A stretch of 64,000 bases of DNA from Phialocephala subalpina (Eukaryota; Ascomycota; Leotiomycetes; Helotiales; Mollisiaceae), in contig FJOG01000082.1 of NCBI GenBank assembly GCA_900073065.1, forward strand, positions 6,968 to 70,967, written 5' to 3'. Each line of letters starts with the position of its first letter. Position 1 is the first letter of the stretch. Made by a program: the position numbers and the translations under genes. The notes below the pieces were generated by a model, which was not told where the DNA came from, did not search any database, and saw nothing but the letters and a program-made list of their open reading frames with translations. Positions 21,199-32,427 of the stretch are shown here, piece after piece.

Positions 21199-22012
21199 AT
21201 GCCCGACCTGCAAATTTCCCGCATCTCCAGCGAAGCTCCTGAAGTCGTCCCGGGCCAGTTCCTCTCTGCCGCCATCGAAAATCCTCACCTCACTACACCT
21301 TCTCCATCGACCTCGCAAGCTAGCACCCAATTGCCTGGATTACACAGTCGTTCTCATAGCTGGCTCAGCGATCGAAAGAGTCGACATGGAGATGGAACTG
21401 GGATAACCACACCGCAAGTTATTAATGATGACGCAGTGCCGTATCAACCGAAGGTCCATACGAAGAGGGTATTCAGTCTCGTAACGATGATCGTTTTGGT
21501 CGTGATTGCTTTCTGCTTGGGAGGTGGCATTGGAGGAGGCATTGCAGGTGCTGTGATGTCGAGTCAGAAGTCGGAGTACGATCAACCTGCTAGAACTGCT
21601 TCTCTGTGCCCATGCTAACTTTCATGGTTTGTGCAGGTCATCTCCTTCCTCAACAGCTCCAGCATCTCAATCTATAGTATATGTCGACCAAGCTGGTTGT
21701 CCTCTTGTCAACAATTCTACCTATACATCCTCTACAGGCGCCGCATTCCTCACAATCTGTGCAACCGCCATCCTCTCTTCCTCAACACAAAACATCGACC
21801 TCTCGAATTCAACACAGGCTTCTTTCAATGCATGCTTAGATGCATGTGCGAACACAACGGGCTGTGTGGGAGCAAGCTGGTATATGTTCGACCCCACAAC
21901 ACCGAGTAGAAATTCGGTATGCTTCTTGAAAAGTGGTACGGGCGAGGAGGTCGTGGCGAATGGGGGTTTAAGTGTGGTTAGTGGATACTTGAAGAGTTCG
22001 TTACCTTCATGA
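21199..22012 (+). CDS. Single-pass membrane protein with a cysteine-containing ectodomain
   Basis: Exons 21199-21575 and 21637-22012 (250 aa). The 61-nt intron has a GTACGA donor, GCTAAC branch and GTGCAG acceptor. Residues 1-85 are Ser/Pro/Thr-rich and hydrophilic. A transmembrane helix at about 91-115 (VFSLVTMIVLVVIAFCLGGG) runs into a Gly-rich segment. The rest is a likely extracellular part with CPLVNNS, FNACLDACANTTGCVGASW and CFLKSG, a spacing like PAN/apple-type cysteine loops. A type II surface protein is likely; ligand and role unknown. Confidence 0.75.
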
Positions 22013-22730
22013 GATTGAGCATGAGCACAAGATGAGTAATGGTCACATCATCAGTGCTTCATCACGACAGTGTACCTGCAGCTACGAGGCTACATCTCCC
22101 ACAAACGCTTGTGGAAGAATGACATGAGTAGAGAGACGCAAGTATCGAAATCGACTACCGCGTGCTCAGGATGGACGGTTTGAAGCAACTTCCATTTGAC
22201 TTGAGGAGTTTGCTCGTCCTCGGCACACAAATGTCTCTGAGAGCGAAGATGGCAGCACGTTGAAGGTCAATTCCGGCCACCGATTCCAGAGTCAATTGAC
22301 CTACTGTATATATTCACATCTTTTGTATCTTGCTGCATTAGCGGGAGTTTGGAGAGGTTGCATAGCGTCTGCGTTAAACATACCCATTTTTGAGATCAGC
22401 TTTCAATTTTCAACTTTCATGCAGCACACTGTTGGTTTCATTCCTATTCTAGACCTATTGTGTTCAGAGACACGACAAATCTCGCTGTGTTACAAGTTCT
22501 GCACTCGGGTCACTTCAACCTCATCTTGCTGAAGATGTGCTCCAATGAGCCGGAGTGCTCACTGCCTCTGTCTCGCTTAGTGCCACTAACCCAGAGGGGT
22601 CGAGACAAACATTCAAAAGCAGTTCGATCTCCACACTTTCGTCCGTGCTAACCATTCTGCTGCCCGCAAGTTCTGGACTGTTTCGTTGCCCTAAAATTCT
22701 GCTCAGTTCACTCAGTTGTATTGCAGAAAC
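22013..22730. other. Intergenic region, no supported gene
   Basis: Several short plus-strand frames are open but discontinuous, with no domain. If the WSC pseudogene downstream once had a signal-peptide exon it would lie here, and an ATG at 22420 followed by a hydrophobic stretch is a weak candidate. Confidence 0.3.
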
Positions 22731-23340
22731 ATGGGGGCCACTCCAACACCAACTGCAGCTCCGTCAGGTTACACCTACCTAGGTTGCTACGTCGACTCCG
22801 CCGCCTCTTATATGGAGCTTTCTATACTGACGACGGCATGAAGGTATCAGTCTGCGAGTCCTATCGCAACGGCATCAGCCCTGGTCGATTTCACCCTCTG
22901 TTCGGCGTCGAATACGGCTCTCAATGCTATTGTGGCAGCAGCTTCACTCAATCTCCTAATTCTAGCACCGATGGACGCAATGCGGCCTGCAACGGGGATC
23001 CGTCTGCGCGGCGTGGGGACTTAGTTCATGGGCTTGTACAGTGCAACTGCGATTCCGTCTGGTATTACAACTTTATCATCGATGCCTCTGGTGACTTTGC
23101 CGACGCTCACGACAACGATATCGGAGTCTATCGGAGGAACAGTAACTGGGGCGTAAAGCGAGTCTAGGACAACGTCGACGACAACGTTCGCATCCACGAT
23201 ATCCTCATCTTCATCTAGTTCATCAAGTTCACCCTCCACGTCACCCTCTTCGAAGACATCACCGGCGGTCATAGGACTCTCGGCTGTTGCAGGTGTGTTG
23301 GCTCTTACCCTTCCCAGCATGCTCGGATCTTGGTTCATGT
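22731..23340 (+). pseudogene. WSC-domain, Ser/Thr-rich, GPI-anchored-type surface protein, decayed
   Basis: One frame begins MGATPTPTAAPSGYTYLGCYVD, the start of a WSC domain. The next part (LLYGAFYTDDGMKVSVCESY, then LFGVEYGSQCYCGSSF and CNGDPSA) is in another frame. A Ser/Thr stalk (ITTLSSMPLVTLPTLTTTIS) is interrupted by a TAA near 23154. The stalk resumes (TTSTTTFASTISSSSS) and ends in a hydrophobic tail, SPAVIGLSAVAGVLALTLP, then MLGSWFM and stop at 23340, a good GPI-attachment signal. WSC proteins are wall sensors or carbohydrate-binding proteins. At least one shift plus one stop point to a pseudogene. No signal peptide was found. Confidence 0.55.
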
Positions 23341-24044
23341 AAAGAAGGAAGAGATCGAGACTCAAGGTAGCTCCTGCAGAGCTTCAAAGCCAGACTGCTG
23401 AGTTCCACCCCGCCAAGTCTTATCAACAACCGGAGCCGAAACAAACATTTGCGTGCACACCGACCCCTAGTTGCAGAGCTCGGTTATACAGAAGCTCTTC
23501 ATGGCTCACCACGATGATAGCAAATCTGGGAGGATAATGGAAGGGTGGAGACAAGTTTAGGAGGGGTGCCACCATGGGTCGTTGAAATTTCGAGTTTACC
23601 AACTTGGGTACATGACTTGAAGATCGGGAAATTGATGATGACTTTTAACTGAGTTATCCTCACAATTTTCTACCCTCGCGTCTAATAGTCCTTATTTGTC
23701 CTCACGTTTGGTCCCAACCAGTGAAAGGTGGCCCTGCGTATCGCCGGATCATCGAACGAATGTCCGGTGAGATCTAACAATGACAGCACCATCTGATTGG
23801 GATTATCGATCACCGGCTGCATCAATTTCTCAAAAGGAGAGAAGAACTCTTTCGCCGAAACCACAACCCGGCATGACGTTGGTGGTGCCTTGCAGGCGGC
23901 CAAGTCCCCCAGGCAACAGTGTTTCGCCCCCTCGCTTAGTCAGAGTTAGCCAACAACAAAAGGGGGGAAGATCCCGCTATTTCCTCCTCGACCCCTCCAC
24001 AACCTTCCGAAATTCAACATCATCAAAACAATCAATCAAACAAT
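23341..24044. other. Intergenic region, promoter of the TPR-like gene
   Basis: Nothing coding was recognised. The 60 bases before 24045 are CA-rich (CATCAAAACAATCAATCAAACA), typical of a fungal 5' leader. Confidence 0.35.
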
Positions 24045-24728
24045 ATGGCAGAAGCCACCACCACCTCTCCAGCCTTCTGGACATCCTTCAGTCCCGACCT
24101 CCGCACCGAGTTCAGAAACCACCTCGACCCCAACACCCTCGGCGCCGTGATTGAAGATCCTGACTCCGAGTCCTCACGATCCGAAATCTCCACTATGGCT
24201 CAGAAACTTCTGCATGCTAGCAAGTGGAAGGAGGCTGAAGAGCTCCTCACCTACCACTACCTCGCTCGAACTGCCGCCCTAGGAGGTCGAGCGAACGCCG
24301 ACACCATGTACACACTCTTCAGCGTCGGATACGCCCAACTTGGCCAAGAAGACTTTGTAAAGTCCGAGAAAACCTGGAGACAATTGTTGGCTTTAAAACT
24401 CGATGCACAAGATTCGAAACTTCGCTCATTTCTAGGGGTGGAGAGTAATCTTGGCTTCGCGTTGAATAAGTTGAGAAAGTATGCAGAGGCTGAGGAGGTG
24501 CTGAGAGAGTTGCTGCCTAAGATGCAGAAAGAGTTTCACGAGAGTGATCCGAGGCTGTTGGGATGTATGAGACATTTGATGGAGGCGCTGCTGGGACTGG
24601 GTAGGGTTGAGGATGCGAGGGTGTTGAATGATGAGGGGATGAAGCTAGCTGTCAGTGTGAATGAGGCTCATAGGGAGGCGGAAATTGAGTCGATGGAGGA
24701 GATTCGGATGAAGATTGACGATGCGTAG
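24045..24728 (+). CDS. TPR-like repeat protein (227 aa)
   Basis: A single-exon frame from MAEATTTSPAFW to KIDDA. Residues about 55-200 form paired helices with the TPR pattern: KWKEAEELLTYHYLAR, MYTLFSVGYAQLGQEDF, SNLGFALNKLRKYAEAEEVL, MRHLMEALLGLGRVEDARVL. These resemble kinesin-light-chain-type tetratricopeptides and suggest a protein-binding scaffold. No enzyme motif, signal peptide or membrane segment. The ATG is preceded by an AT/CA-rich leader, which supports the start. Confidence 0.75.
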   Translation: MAEATTTSPAFWTSFSPDLRTEFRNHLDPNTLGAVIEDPDSESSRSEISTMAQKLLHASKWKEAEELLTYHYLARTAALGGRANADTMYTLFSVGYAQLGQEDFVKSEKTWRQLLALKLDAQDSKLRSFLGVESNLGFALNKLRKYAEAEEVLRELLPKMQKEFHESDPRLLGCMRHLMEALLGLGRVEDARVLNDEGMKLAVSVNEAHREAEIESMEEIRMKIDDA

Positions 24729-24785
24729 CGTTGAAGGTTAGACTCGGGAGGTTGGCTGAGGAGTAATGATGCTTGATATCGGTAA

Positions 24786-24831
24786 CATTGATAGATAACC
24801 TTGATAGATAACCTTGATAGATAACCTTGAA
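24786..24831. repeat. 13-bp tandem repeat, about three units
   Basis: TTGATAGATAACC occurs three times in a row, then decays into TTGAATCCTTGATTG. It lies in the 3' flank of the TPR-like gene. Confidence 0.85.
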
Positions 24832-25199
24832 TCCTTGATTGAAACCTCGCATACATGATGCAGTACAGCTCAAGAAAGAAGCATTGAATACTCTCCTTAC
24901 TTGTAACCTTTGTCTTTCAGATGCCGAACAACCTCTATCAGCTGCCTTCTATCCATTCCCCATTCCTTTCTCCTCGATGAAGGCTCCTTGCCTGACCCTT
25001 TCAGCTCATGAGCATAGCTTTGGAGTCTACTAAGGTCCAACCCAAGACTGGCGGACTACCTCCCAGCCGCCCTCTCCACAGTGTGACCTTTTTGAATTGG
25101 AGTAAAGGACTGTCCTTATGAGCTCGGCTTTCTCCCATACACCGAAACCCTGTTCAACATCAGCACTGTCACTCATCTATGACCTACGAGACTTTCAAC

Positions 25200-26557
25200 C
25201 TACGTGACAAGATAAGCATGGATCTTCGTATCCTTGATATCCTCCCTCACCCCTTCAAGCAACTTATCCAACCTATTCTTCTCCCACCCCAACACCCTCG
25301 TGAACAACGCCAAGCTCCACGCCTCAATACCAATACTCATATCATGCGCCAGCCAAAGACTCATGTACTTACTCTTCTTTCCCTTGGCCCATGGACTCAA
25401 AGTACAATACTCTTTCTTCTCAATTACGCCTTCAAATCCAATCTCTTGCAACCAGGATTTATAATGAGCAGCATTCGTCCAAGGTCTTCCAGCTTTCGCT
25501 GCTGCTTCGATGATGAGTTTGTTCCACTCTGCAAGTGGAGAACCTTCAGGAGGTGGATCGAGAAACTGGAAAGGGAAGATTGGATCATAGAGCTCAAGGA
25601 TTCCGCCTGGTTCAAGAGCGTCGAATGCTCGTTGGAAAACGGCTTTGGGGTTCTTGAAGCAGCTGAGGACCGCGCGGGCATGGATGTAGTCGAATTTGTC
25701 GTTGAAGATCCAATCGTCTTCTGCGTCATCGATGACGAAGGAGCAATTCTGAGGGACACTGTTATTGTGGGTATGTGTGTCAAGGAATGGATGGCTGTCA
25801 AGTGCTCACTAGTCGGGCTGGATTGGGCTCAAGTCTGTTCCAGTAACTTTGCATTGAGGATGTTCGTCGGCTAGACATGTTAGCTGGAGCATATGAAGGA
25901 TACCGGACTTTGCATACCGAATTCAGTAGCCCATATCCCTGTTCCTGTGGCAATATCGAGGACGTTCTTCGTCGTCTCGGGAATTGGCGCTAATGCCAAT
26001 TTGTTGTCATGAAAAAGGCGGAACATTCGATGTTGGAAATCTATGAACCATTAGCTAATATAGAACAAGAGGCAGAAAGGCGTACCTAGTCTGTTTTGTT
26101 CTGTCTGTACTTCTTCATCAGTCAACTTGGTCAGAACAATGTCGGTGGACTCGCACCTCGTCGTTTGGAAGAGGATACTCTGTTAACGTTTCAGATTCAT
26201 TTGCCGAGAAAGTGTTGCCTGATACTCACGGCCTTCCTTATATCGATGATACGTCCTTCCATGCTCTTCAACATGCTCATATAACCTCGAGCTCACAGAT
26301 TGTGTTGAACTCCTGATCGAGGTCAGGTGACAGGGTTATCACTTGAGAACTGTACTCACAATATGCTGTTCATGCTCCCAAGAGCAGAGTCTCTATCGTA
26401 GTCATACTTGTATCCAGTCAGGTATTGACTTCAATAAGACTCGAAAGACAGAAAAGAGAAGAATCACCTCGTCAACCTCCGGCGTCCTCCCTGTGATCGT
26501 ATCAACGGACGTCCGCTCCAGCTGTGGAACATCTTCAGATCCTTCGATATCCGCCAT
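25200..26557 (-). CDS. LaeA-like S-adenosylmethionine methyltransferase
   Basis: Eight-exon model: complement(join(25200..25758, 25810..25870, 25918..26040, 26086..26125, 26157..26179, 26230..26312, 26360..26406, 26468..26557)), 341 aa and phase-consistent. It begins MADIEGSEDVPQLERTS. Family landmarks in order: RLYEHVEEHGRTYHRY, QYPLPNDE, NRLDFQHRMF, VLDIATGTGIWATEFA (SAM motif I), CKVTGTDLSPIQPDYVPQNC, WIFNDKFDYIHARAVLSCFK, and LEPGGILELYD (post-I). LaeA-type proteins regulate secondary metabolism and development, but the many paralogues in fungi often act on small molecules. All introns are canonical except the 31-nt one at 26126-26156, which is unusually short although it keeps the frame. 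No signal peptide. Confidence 0.88.
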
Positions 26558-27193
26558 CTTGATAGACCGAACGGATTTTGAATGAGAGAACAGAGGATAG
26601 GAATCAAGATATCTCTCTCCGGCCTTAAGGTCATATCTTGAAACGCGCTGACGCGACGTCCACATGGAGAAGAACTCCGCACCCTTGTGGCTTTCGGGTT
26701 GGCGGCGCCACCATCCGCGCTGGAACGTTATCCATTTTTATCTCTGGCTATAACCAATCTGATACAAGGTTTCGGAAACAAGTCTAGGACGAACGTTGTT
26801 TCCGAACATCGTTTAGCCTATTTTGAAGATGTTGGAGTGGCCGTCGTCCCGATGCGGAAGGTGGGGTGGCCACCCCACGTGATTTACCCCTCCTTCCGAC
26901 CGCCACCTTGCTTCCGTTGACTGCTGCTGAAGAGTTGAAAGACTAAATTTGAGGATATACTATCTTTTATGTGCTAGGTCGTGGTTGGGTGCAGGAGCGA
27001 GAAGATGATCAGCAATGGGCATTGCCTATCAATAGCTAGCTCGATAAGCACTAGACTGGTCAAAGCTTCCGCACCTCTCACATACCTTCCCTTCAACAAA
27101 CATATTTTGAAGCTCAACTCGAGATTGTAGCCATCTTCATCTCCAGCTTCAGCTTTAAGAGCTCCCACTCAAGCTCTCGAGCGTTTCTCCAAA
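26558..27193. other. Divergent intergenic region
   Basis: It lies between the start of the minus-strand methyltransferase and that of the plus-strand gene at 27194. It must hold both promoters. A CCACCCCACGTGATTTACCCC motif region near 26871 contains a CACGTG box. No ORF supported. Confidence 0.4.
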
Positions 27194-27817
27194 ATGCCCA
27201 TCCTCGAAATCTGCCAGCTCAAAATCAAACCCCACCTTTCCAAAGACGACCCTTCTCTTCTCTCAGCCTTGCAAAAAGCACGCACCGAACTCCGCGAGAA
27301 AGTAGTAAACACCCAATCCCGTTTCTATCGCTGTATTGAAGATCCATCTCTCATCTATGTACTCGGAATCTGGCCGTCCTTGAACCGACACAAAGAATTT
27401 CTAGCTTCGCCTCACAAAGCCGAGATCCTCGATGCACAGGACGAGCTCTTTGACTTCCAATGGATTATCCATACGAACTTTTCTGATGCAGGATGGGATG
27501 CTGTACCTTTGAGCGCGCCGGTGATGGGGATTGCGAGGTTGTTCATCAAGCCCGAGGGTGTGAAGCCTTATCAAGCGGTTGTTGATAAGTATGGGAAGGT
27601 GGTGGAGGATGGAACGAAGCCATACAAAGGATTGATGGAATGGAGAGTTGATTGTGAAGAGGGAAAGTTCGAACATGTGTTCTTGACCGGGTGGGAGAAG
27701 GAGGGTGATCATGCTGCTTTCACGAAGAGGACGAGGGAGGAGCATCTAGAGTATGCGGGGGTCAGGGAGAACTATGAGGGAATGGATGTCAAGCATGCAA
27801 GGGATATGGAGAAATGA
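27194..27817 (+). CDS. Dimeric alpha-beta-barrel (ABM-like) protein
   Basis: A single-exon, 207-aa frame beginning MPILEICQLKIKP. Two ferredoxin-like halves are apparent: LEICQLKIKP...FYRCIEDPSLIYVLGIWPSL, then a second set of strands around ARLFIKPEGVKPYQ and LMEWRVDCEEGKFEHVFLTGW. The pattern of YVLGIW and a HKEFLASP helix resembles the fungal antibiotic-biosynthesis-monooxygenase (ABM) / dimeric alpha-beta-barrel superfamily. Members are small cofactor-free monooxygenases or simple binding proteins. No catalytic residues could be assigned. It is transcribed divergently from the LaeA-like gene. Confidence 0.7.
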   Translation: MPILEICQLKIKPHLSKDDPSLLSALQKARTELREKVVNTQSRFYRCIEDPSLIYVLGIWPSLNRHKEFLASPHKAEILDAQDELFDFQWIIHTNFSDAGWDAVPLSAPVMGIARLFIKPEGVKPYQAVVDKYGKVVEDGTKPYKGLMEWRVDCEEGKFEHVFLTGWEKEGDHAAFTKRTREEHLEYAGVRENYEGMDVKHARDMEK

Positions 27818-28168
27818 GAGTATTTTCTGAGGCAATAATTGAGCGGCAGCATGATGCTTGGACACTGGTTGTACCAGCTCCCTAACCACCAACTCCCTTG
27901 CAAATTAACCCAAGCACAACCCTGATATCCCAATGCCGTACGTGTTCCCATTATCATCAAAGTGTCACCTTCCGTATCCCAAATCATTCACAGGTAGTAA
28001 TTCGACACCGGAACGGCGCCTTCGTACTTGCCACGCTGCCGTGCGCTTCCCGGTTGACTAGCACCCGGTCCCTCGCCATCTTCCTCACCCTCCAAAGCCA
28101 AACAAGCAGCTGCGTGTGCCATCTCAACTTCCTCCAGTGATGACCCTCGTAGAATTCCTCCCACCTCT

Positions 28169-29294
28169 CTAGCTTCTTTCTCTGTCCTCGTCATCAGCAT
28201 CGTCATTCGCGAGATACTTCTTCAACACCAAAACCGATCTTCCCTTCCCATCCTCAATCTTCGCAAACAACATCTTTTCCTCCGAATTCTTAGTCCAGCG
28301 CTGCTGAAGTCCCCAAATCGCGTAATTAAGAAAGCAACTCGTAACCTTCTCACTCCAGCCCAAGCCCTTCAGCAATTTGCAATCCGCGCCCTCTTCAAGG
28401 CATTTCTTCAACCCAGCAGCCGTCTGCAGGATGACGGAATTGGCGCGATCTCTCGACGTAGGATTACTGTCAACCCACATAGCCATGGCTTCGCGTCGGA
28501 TCTCGACACCCCATTGTTGACCCTTGGCGGCTGCGTACTCAATGCTCTCCTTGTTATTGACCCAGCACAGGAGGCGCTTTCCGGGAGGTTGGCAGATCTT
28601 GTCTCTGAGGGCTTGGTCGTCAATTACGTCTTGGTAGAAGAGGCATTTCTTCTCGACCTTGTACTTCGTAGATGTCAGCTTTGGTATGATTAGAGAAAGG
28701 GCGGGAAGGAACGCAAAAATTCACCTTCGTGCCCTCCTTCAAGGAAAACCGTTGATAGATATTCAGTAGAGCCTGAAAGATGACCTCGATATCCTCGTCC
28801 TTGACGTAGCGCTCTGAGAAAATCGCAAGCACATGCTTTCCGACCTTGACTCCAACTGTCTCATTGGGTACGAGCGGGTACTTGTTTATGAAGGTACAGA
28901 TTTTCTCGCCATAATTGGTCTCGAGGTAGGCTTCAAGAGCTTCGATTGATCTGCCGATCTTGGGGTTGAGTGTCTTGCAGATCTACTTCTTTATCAGCAA
29001 TGTCATAGGTTTGCGCGCCGTGTCGGTAGAAGGACGGAGGACAACGATCAAAAGATGAATTCACGAGAGGTATGTCGAGAGCAAGATCCTCAAGGCGTAA
29101 GAAGCTGAGAATTTTGTCAACGTATGGACCCTGCGTTCTGTTCAACTTTGGCATCTCCTGTGACTAATTAGCTGGGGATTCAAAGGGAGAGGCCCAAAGA
29201 AACGAACCCCACCGTTCAGCTCTTTGAGGATCTTCTGCGCATTCATCTTGGGTGCCGTCTCCTTCTCGAGGTCAAGTCTAGGGTTGGAAACCAT
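28169..29294 (-). CDS. Hypothetical conserved protein, four exons
   Basis: complement(join(28169..28678, 28725..28982, 29065..29157, 29208..29294)), 315 aa, all phases 0 and all introns with GT-AG ends. It starts MVSNPRLDLEKETAPKMNAQ, continues VDKILSFLRLEDLALDIPL|ICKTLNPKIGRSIEALEAY, and includes ETVGVKVGKHVLAIFSERY, KICQPPGKRLLCWVNNKES, and MWVDSNPTSRDRANSVILQ before an acidic DDADDEDRERS tail. I recognise no domain. The composition is that of a soluble globular protein, and the clean splicing argues for a real, functioning gene. The start could also be the internal Met17. Confidence 0.7.
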
Positions 29295-29874
29295 CTTGCG
29301 ATCTTGCTCAAGACGACTGAAATAGGCGGGTCGTAGCGTGGTTTCTGGTGCGTAGCCTCCGTCGGAACAAGCCGCTGGATTCAGGGGTTTATTGCCAAAG
29401 TGGACAGAGGAGTGAAGTTCAGACGATAATGTTGAGATGATGTCTTCCAGAACCGCAATTCATGACTTGGACGACGGGGACACAGCGCCGGAGGCCTGCC
29501 GGATTGGGCATAGCCTCGACGACAGACAACCTTTCTCACGCATCATAGCATCCCTTTAAAAAAGTGACTTCTCCATGCTGTAGCATTGGAATTCATCACA
29601 GACAAGTGGTGTGCAAAAGTTGAGATGAACCCCGCGGGTAGGCAGGAGAGCAACGTAGCATAGTGGCATCCGAGACGTTTTCCCTTGATCGAAACTCAGT
29701 TGAGGTTTGTTGTTGCAACAGTTCCGGAACCCTGGTAACCATCGCACTTGATGTACCTTCTACAGTCTGCCTTCAAGAGAAGTAATTGTATCGACCTGTT
29801 GAAAGTCCGTCCATTCACCTGGCAATTTTCACTGATCTCCCTTTAAGCTGTCGGATTGGAGTGTCGGACAATTG
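29295..29874. other. Intergenic region up to the assembly gap
   Basis: Upstream flank of the four-exon hypothetical gene. No open frame of interest. The right edge is the run of Ns, so content may be missing. Confidence 0.35.
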
Positions 29875-29894
29875 NNNNNNNNNNNNNNNNNNNN
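29875..29894. other. Assembly gap of 20 Ns
   Basis: Twenty consecutive undetermined bases. The round number suggests a placeholder joining two contigs, so the true distance between the flanking genes is unknown. Confidence 0.97.
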
Positions 29895-29903
29895 CTCTCC
29901 CTA

Positions 29904-32427
29904 TCACAATCCACCCAGAGATTGGTATGCGTATGCGCTGTGAGAAGGAGTAAAGTCTTGCATCCAATTGTTCAGTTCCCAGTCCATGTCAGGGCCAATC
30001 TCGGTCGGATTGAATCCCAGATCCTGCAGTGCAGTCTCTTCAAGTAGCCATGGAGTGGGAATGTTATTGGTAACCTGTTGCTCTATCCACTGGTCGGAGT
30101 TTGGATAGCCTGCAGCTGTAGTATGTGGAAATACATCAGTAGAAGTGGATCCAGCCGTGGATCCATCGGCTGGATCGATAAGAGACGTTGGAGCCAGGAA
30201 CTGTTGATTCATGTTGTCAAAATAAGAGTTTGATTGTGCCATAACGCCTGGGGTTCTCAGCTTGGTGGCCTCAGCAGTTCTCGCAGCTTCAAGATCCTGA
30301 GCTCGCTTGTGCCTGGCTCTTGCAATCAGCTTCTTCATCGGCGTCATAAGGATAGCAGGCGCTCCATGCTGCTGTAGACTTCTCCAATCTTTGAAGACTT
30401 GATCCAGGACATTCCAGGCCCGGGCGACATTATCATCAGGCTCACGGACACAGAGTTCGCTGAGCAAGTACGCAATCGAGTGCCACTGGATGATTGTCCC
30501 AAGATACCAATGCCACTGCTTTGTGGTCTCAGCTTCGAGCATTCGTCGGAGTTCCACAACCTCGATGCTTGTGACAAACATCTTGTCGCTCATCTCCTTC
30601 GATTTTGCGTCCTTGCTGAAAGATCGGGTGTAAGGAAGGAGGAAAATGGTCTTCATTTTGGCGATCACGAGTCTTGGCAAGATGGACGCTACCCAAGCCA
30701 CAGGTGTCAATTCATTTGCGTGTTTGATGTAACGGTCTTCCAGCAACTGTTGGTATTGGTTGATGCGCTCTTCTTTTTCTTCGACGCTGATACCGTCTTC
30801 TTTTGGCGACTTCAGAAGGTTTGGGGCCGCGAACGCAATCTCTGTTCCAATCAAGGTGCACGTCATTTCAGTGAGGCCCACTCTGGGTTCGGGAAAGGCG
30901 GTATCCTCAGGAGAGATGTCTGCATCATTGATGTTGAGTGGTCTTTTTGTGTCGAACGAGTTCTCCGATATGCTTGGCTCTGTGCCATGCTTCTCAGCCA
31001 TTCGAAAGTCGAGGATGAAGAGCTGCCACCATATTCGGCGTCGCATCTCAACCTCAAATGGAGGTAGATCAAATGCAGTTCCATCTCGATGCAATCCGAG
31101 AGACTGTCCAATGCCGATAGCGGCACGAACTAAAGTCCATCCTTTCCGATTATCTTCGATGACACGGACAACCGTGAGGTACAATATGAATGCCTGAAGT
31201 GTCATGGGATCAGAGGTATCGAGAAAGCCAGCTCGAGCCAGAGCTTGTTCCAGCCCAAAGCGATAGCGTTCAATTGCTTCGGTTCTCTCAAAGCGGAAGT
31301 TCGACTTGACCTCCAATGGAGACATGCTTGGATATAGTCAGCACAAGTTGTCGGATAATTTTGAGACGAGTCTTTCATTCTCCCAATCGTGCCTGGACTT
31401 TCTGGGCCCGATCTTCTCCTACCACGACACAGAGAAGACTCGCAGTGTCAAAATGCCCATCCCAACCTGAGAAATTCCCAGGAAGACTAGGGAAATGAAG
31501 AGGTGTTTAGAGAGAAATTAGCCTACCTGATCACCACAGAGAAATATATACTGAATAGTAAAGCTTCCTTGCTGCGACTCAGATTATCAAGATTGCCTTG
31601 TGCCTCTTCGACGAGTTTCTCCATGGAAGGAATGTGAAACATCTTGACGACAGGATCGATCTTCTGAGCATACATCTTCAGGTAGAAGGGAAGCTGGGAA
31701 GGCAAAGGGTGTAGATCCCTAAGGTTGAGACCAGAAGAACTATACCCAAATACATAGCCCTGATGATCGTCATCAACAGCTGAAGAATGGGTCTCGGGAG
31801 ACTCTGATTCCTCGTGCTCCTGGGGATCTTCGTACACCAACTTGCGAATGTCGTCCACCTCTTCATTGAGACGTGCAAAGAAGTTGCGGCTGACATAGCG
31901 ACTCTGTCCTTCGTCGTTCAGCATCAGTATGCCAAAATCCTTCTCGAGCTTGTCCTCGTTGTGCTTCGCAACCGATCCATGCTTCAGACTCGTATTCTTC
32001 GCTATATCGGAAAGTCCAGCATCCATGTCTTGTAACGAGGTGTCGGTCTTGAGTTGCCCACCAAGCTTTTTGACCATGCCTACCGCGTGCCACATCAGTC
32101 CCATTCATGGAAGGTCGGACAGGAACACCACTCACCCTCCAGCGTATTCAAACGTTGCACCAGCTCGACCTCTCTCTCACTTTCTCCATGTGTCTCCTTC
32201 CTCGGACGCCTCGGGGCTCGCTTTCGTGGTGCAAGCTCGCATTTAAAGCCTAGTCTAACGCAATTGTCGCAGGGGATCTTCTTGTCGCATCTGACCTTTC
32301 GTCTGCGACAGTGGACACAGCTTCCAAGGCCTTCGAAGGACGAGGCTTCGTGGGAAGGCTTCGGAGCTGCCGGAGCTGGATCATCGAGGATAGGAACAAA
32401 GGCATAGGGTGTCGTGCTTGCAGACAT
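29904..32427 (-). CDS. Zn2Cys6 fungal transcription factor
   Basis: complement(join(29904..31326, 31527..32079, 32136..32427)), 755 aa in phase. Start taken at MSASTTPYAFVPI; the frame is open further, to 32562, but that part reads like a leader. Residues 37-63 are a canonical binuclear cluster, C-x2-C-x6-C-x5-C-x2-C-x6-C, with basic RRRKVR, followed by an Arg/Lys linker (RKRAPRRPRK) and a short coiled segment. Residues about 230-500 match the fungal-specific regulatory domain: LLFSIYFSVVIS, ERYRFGLEQALARAGFL, TLQAFILYLTVVR, GQSLGLHRDG, MRRRIWWQLFILDFR. The C-terminus is Thr/Ser/Asn-rich. The second intron is long (200 nt). A nuclear DNA-binding regulator is expected; its targets are unknown. 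The stop lies 9 bases from the N gap. Confidence 0.9.

Noticed and set aside
25179..25874. 231-codon plus-strand frame
   Set aside because: It is antisense to the LaeA-like methyltransferase exons, which have all the family motifs.
25200..27817. Secondary metabolite gene cluster (LaeA-like, ABM-like, beta-lactamase-like, Zn2Cys6)
   Set aside because: No polyketide synthase, NRPS, terpene synthase, P450 or transporter is present in the window, so the grouping is not a cluster on this evidence.
30399..31067. 222-codon plus-strand frame
   Set aside because: Antisense to the fungal-specific domain of the Zn2Cys6 regulator.
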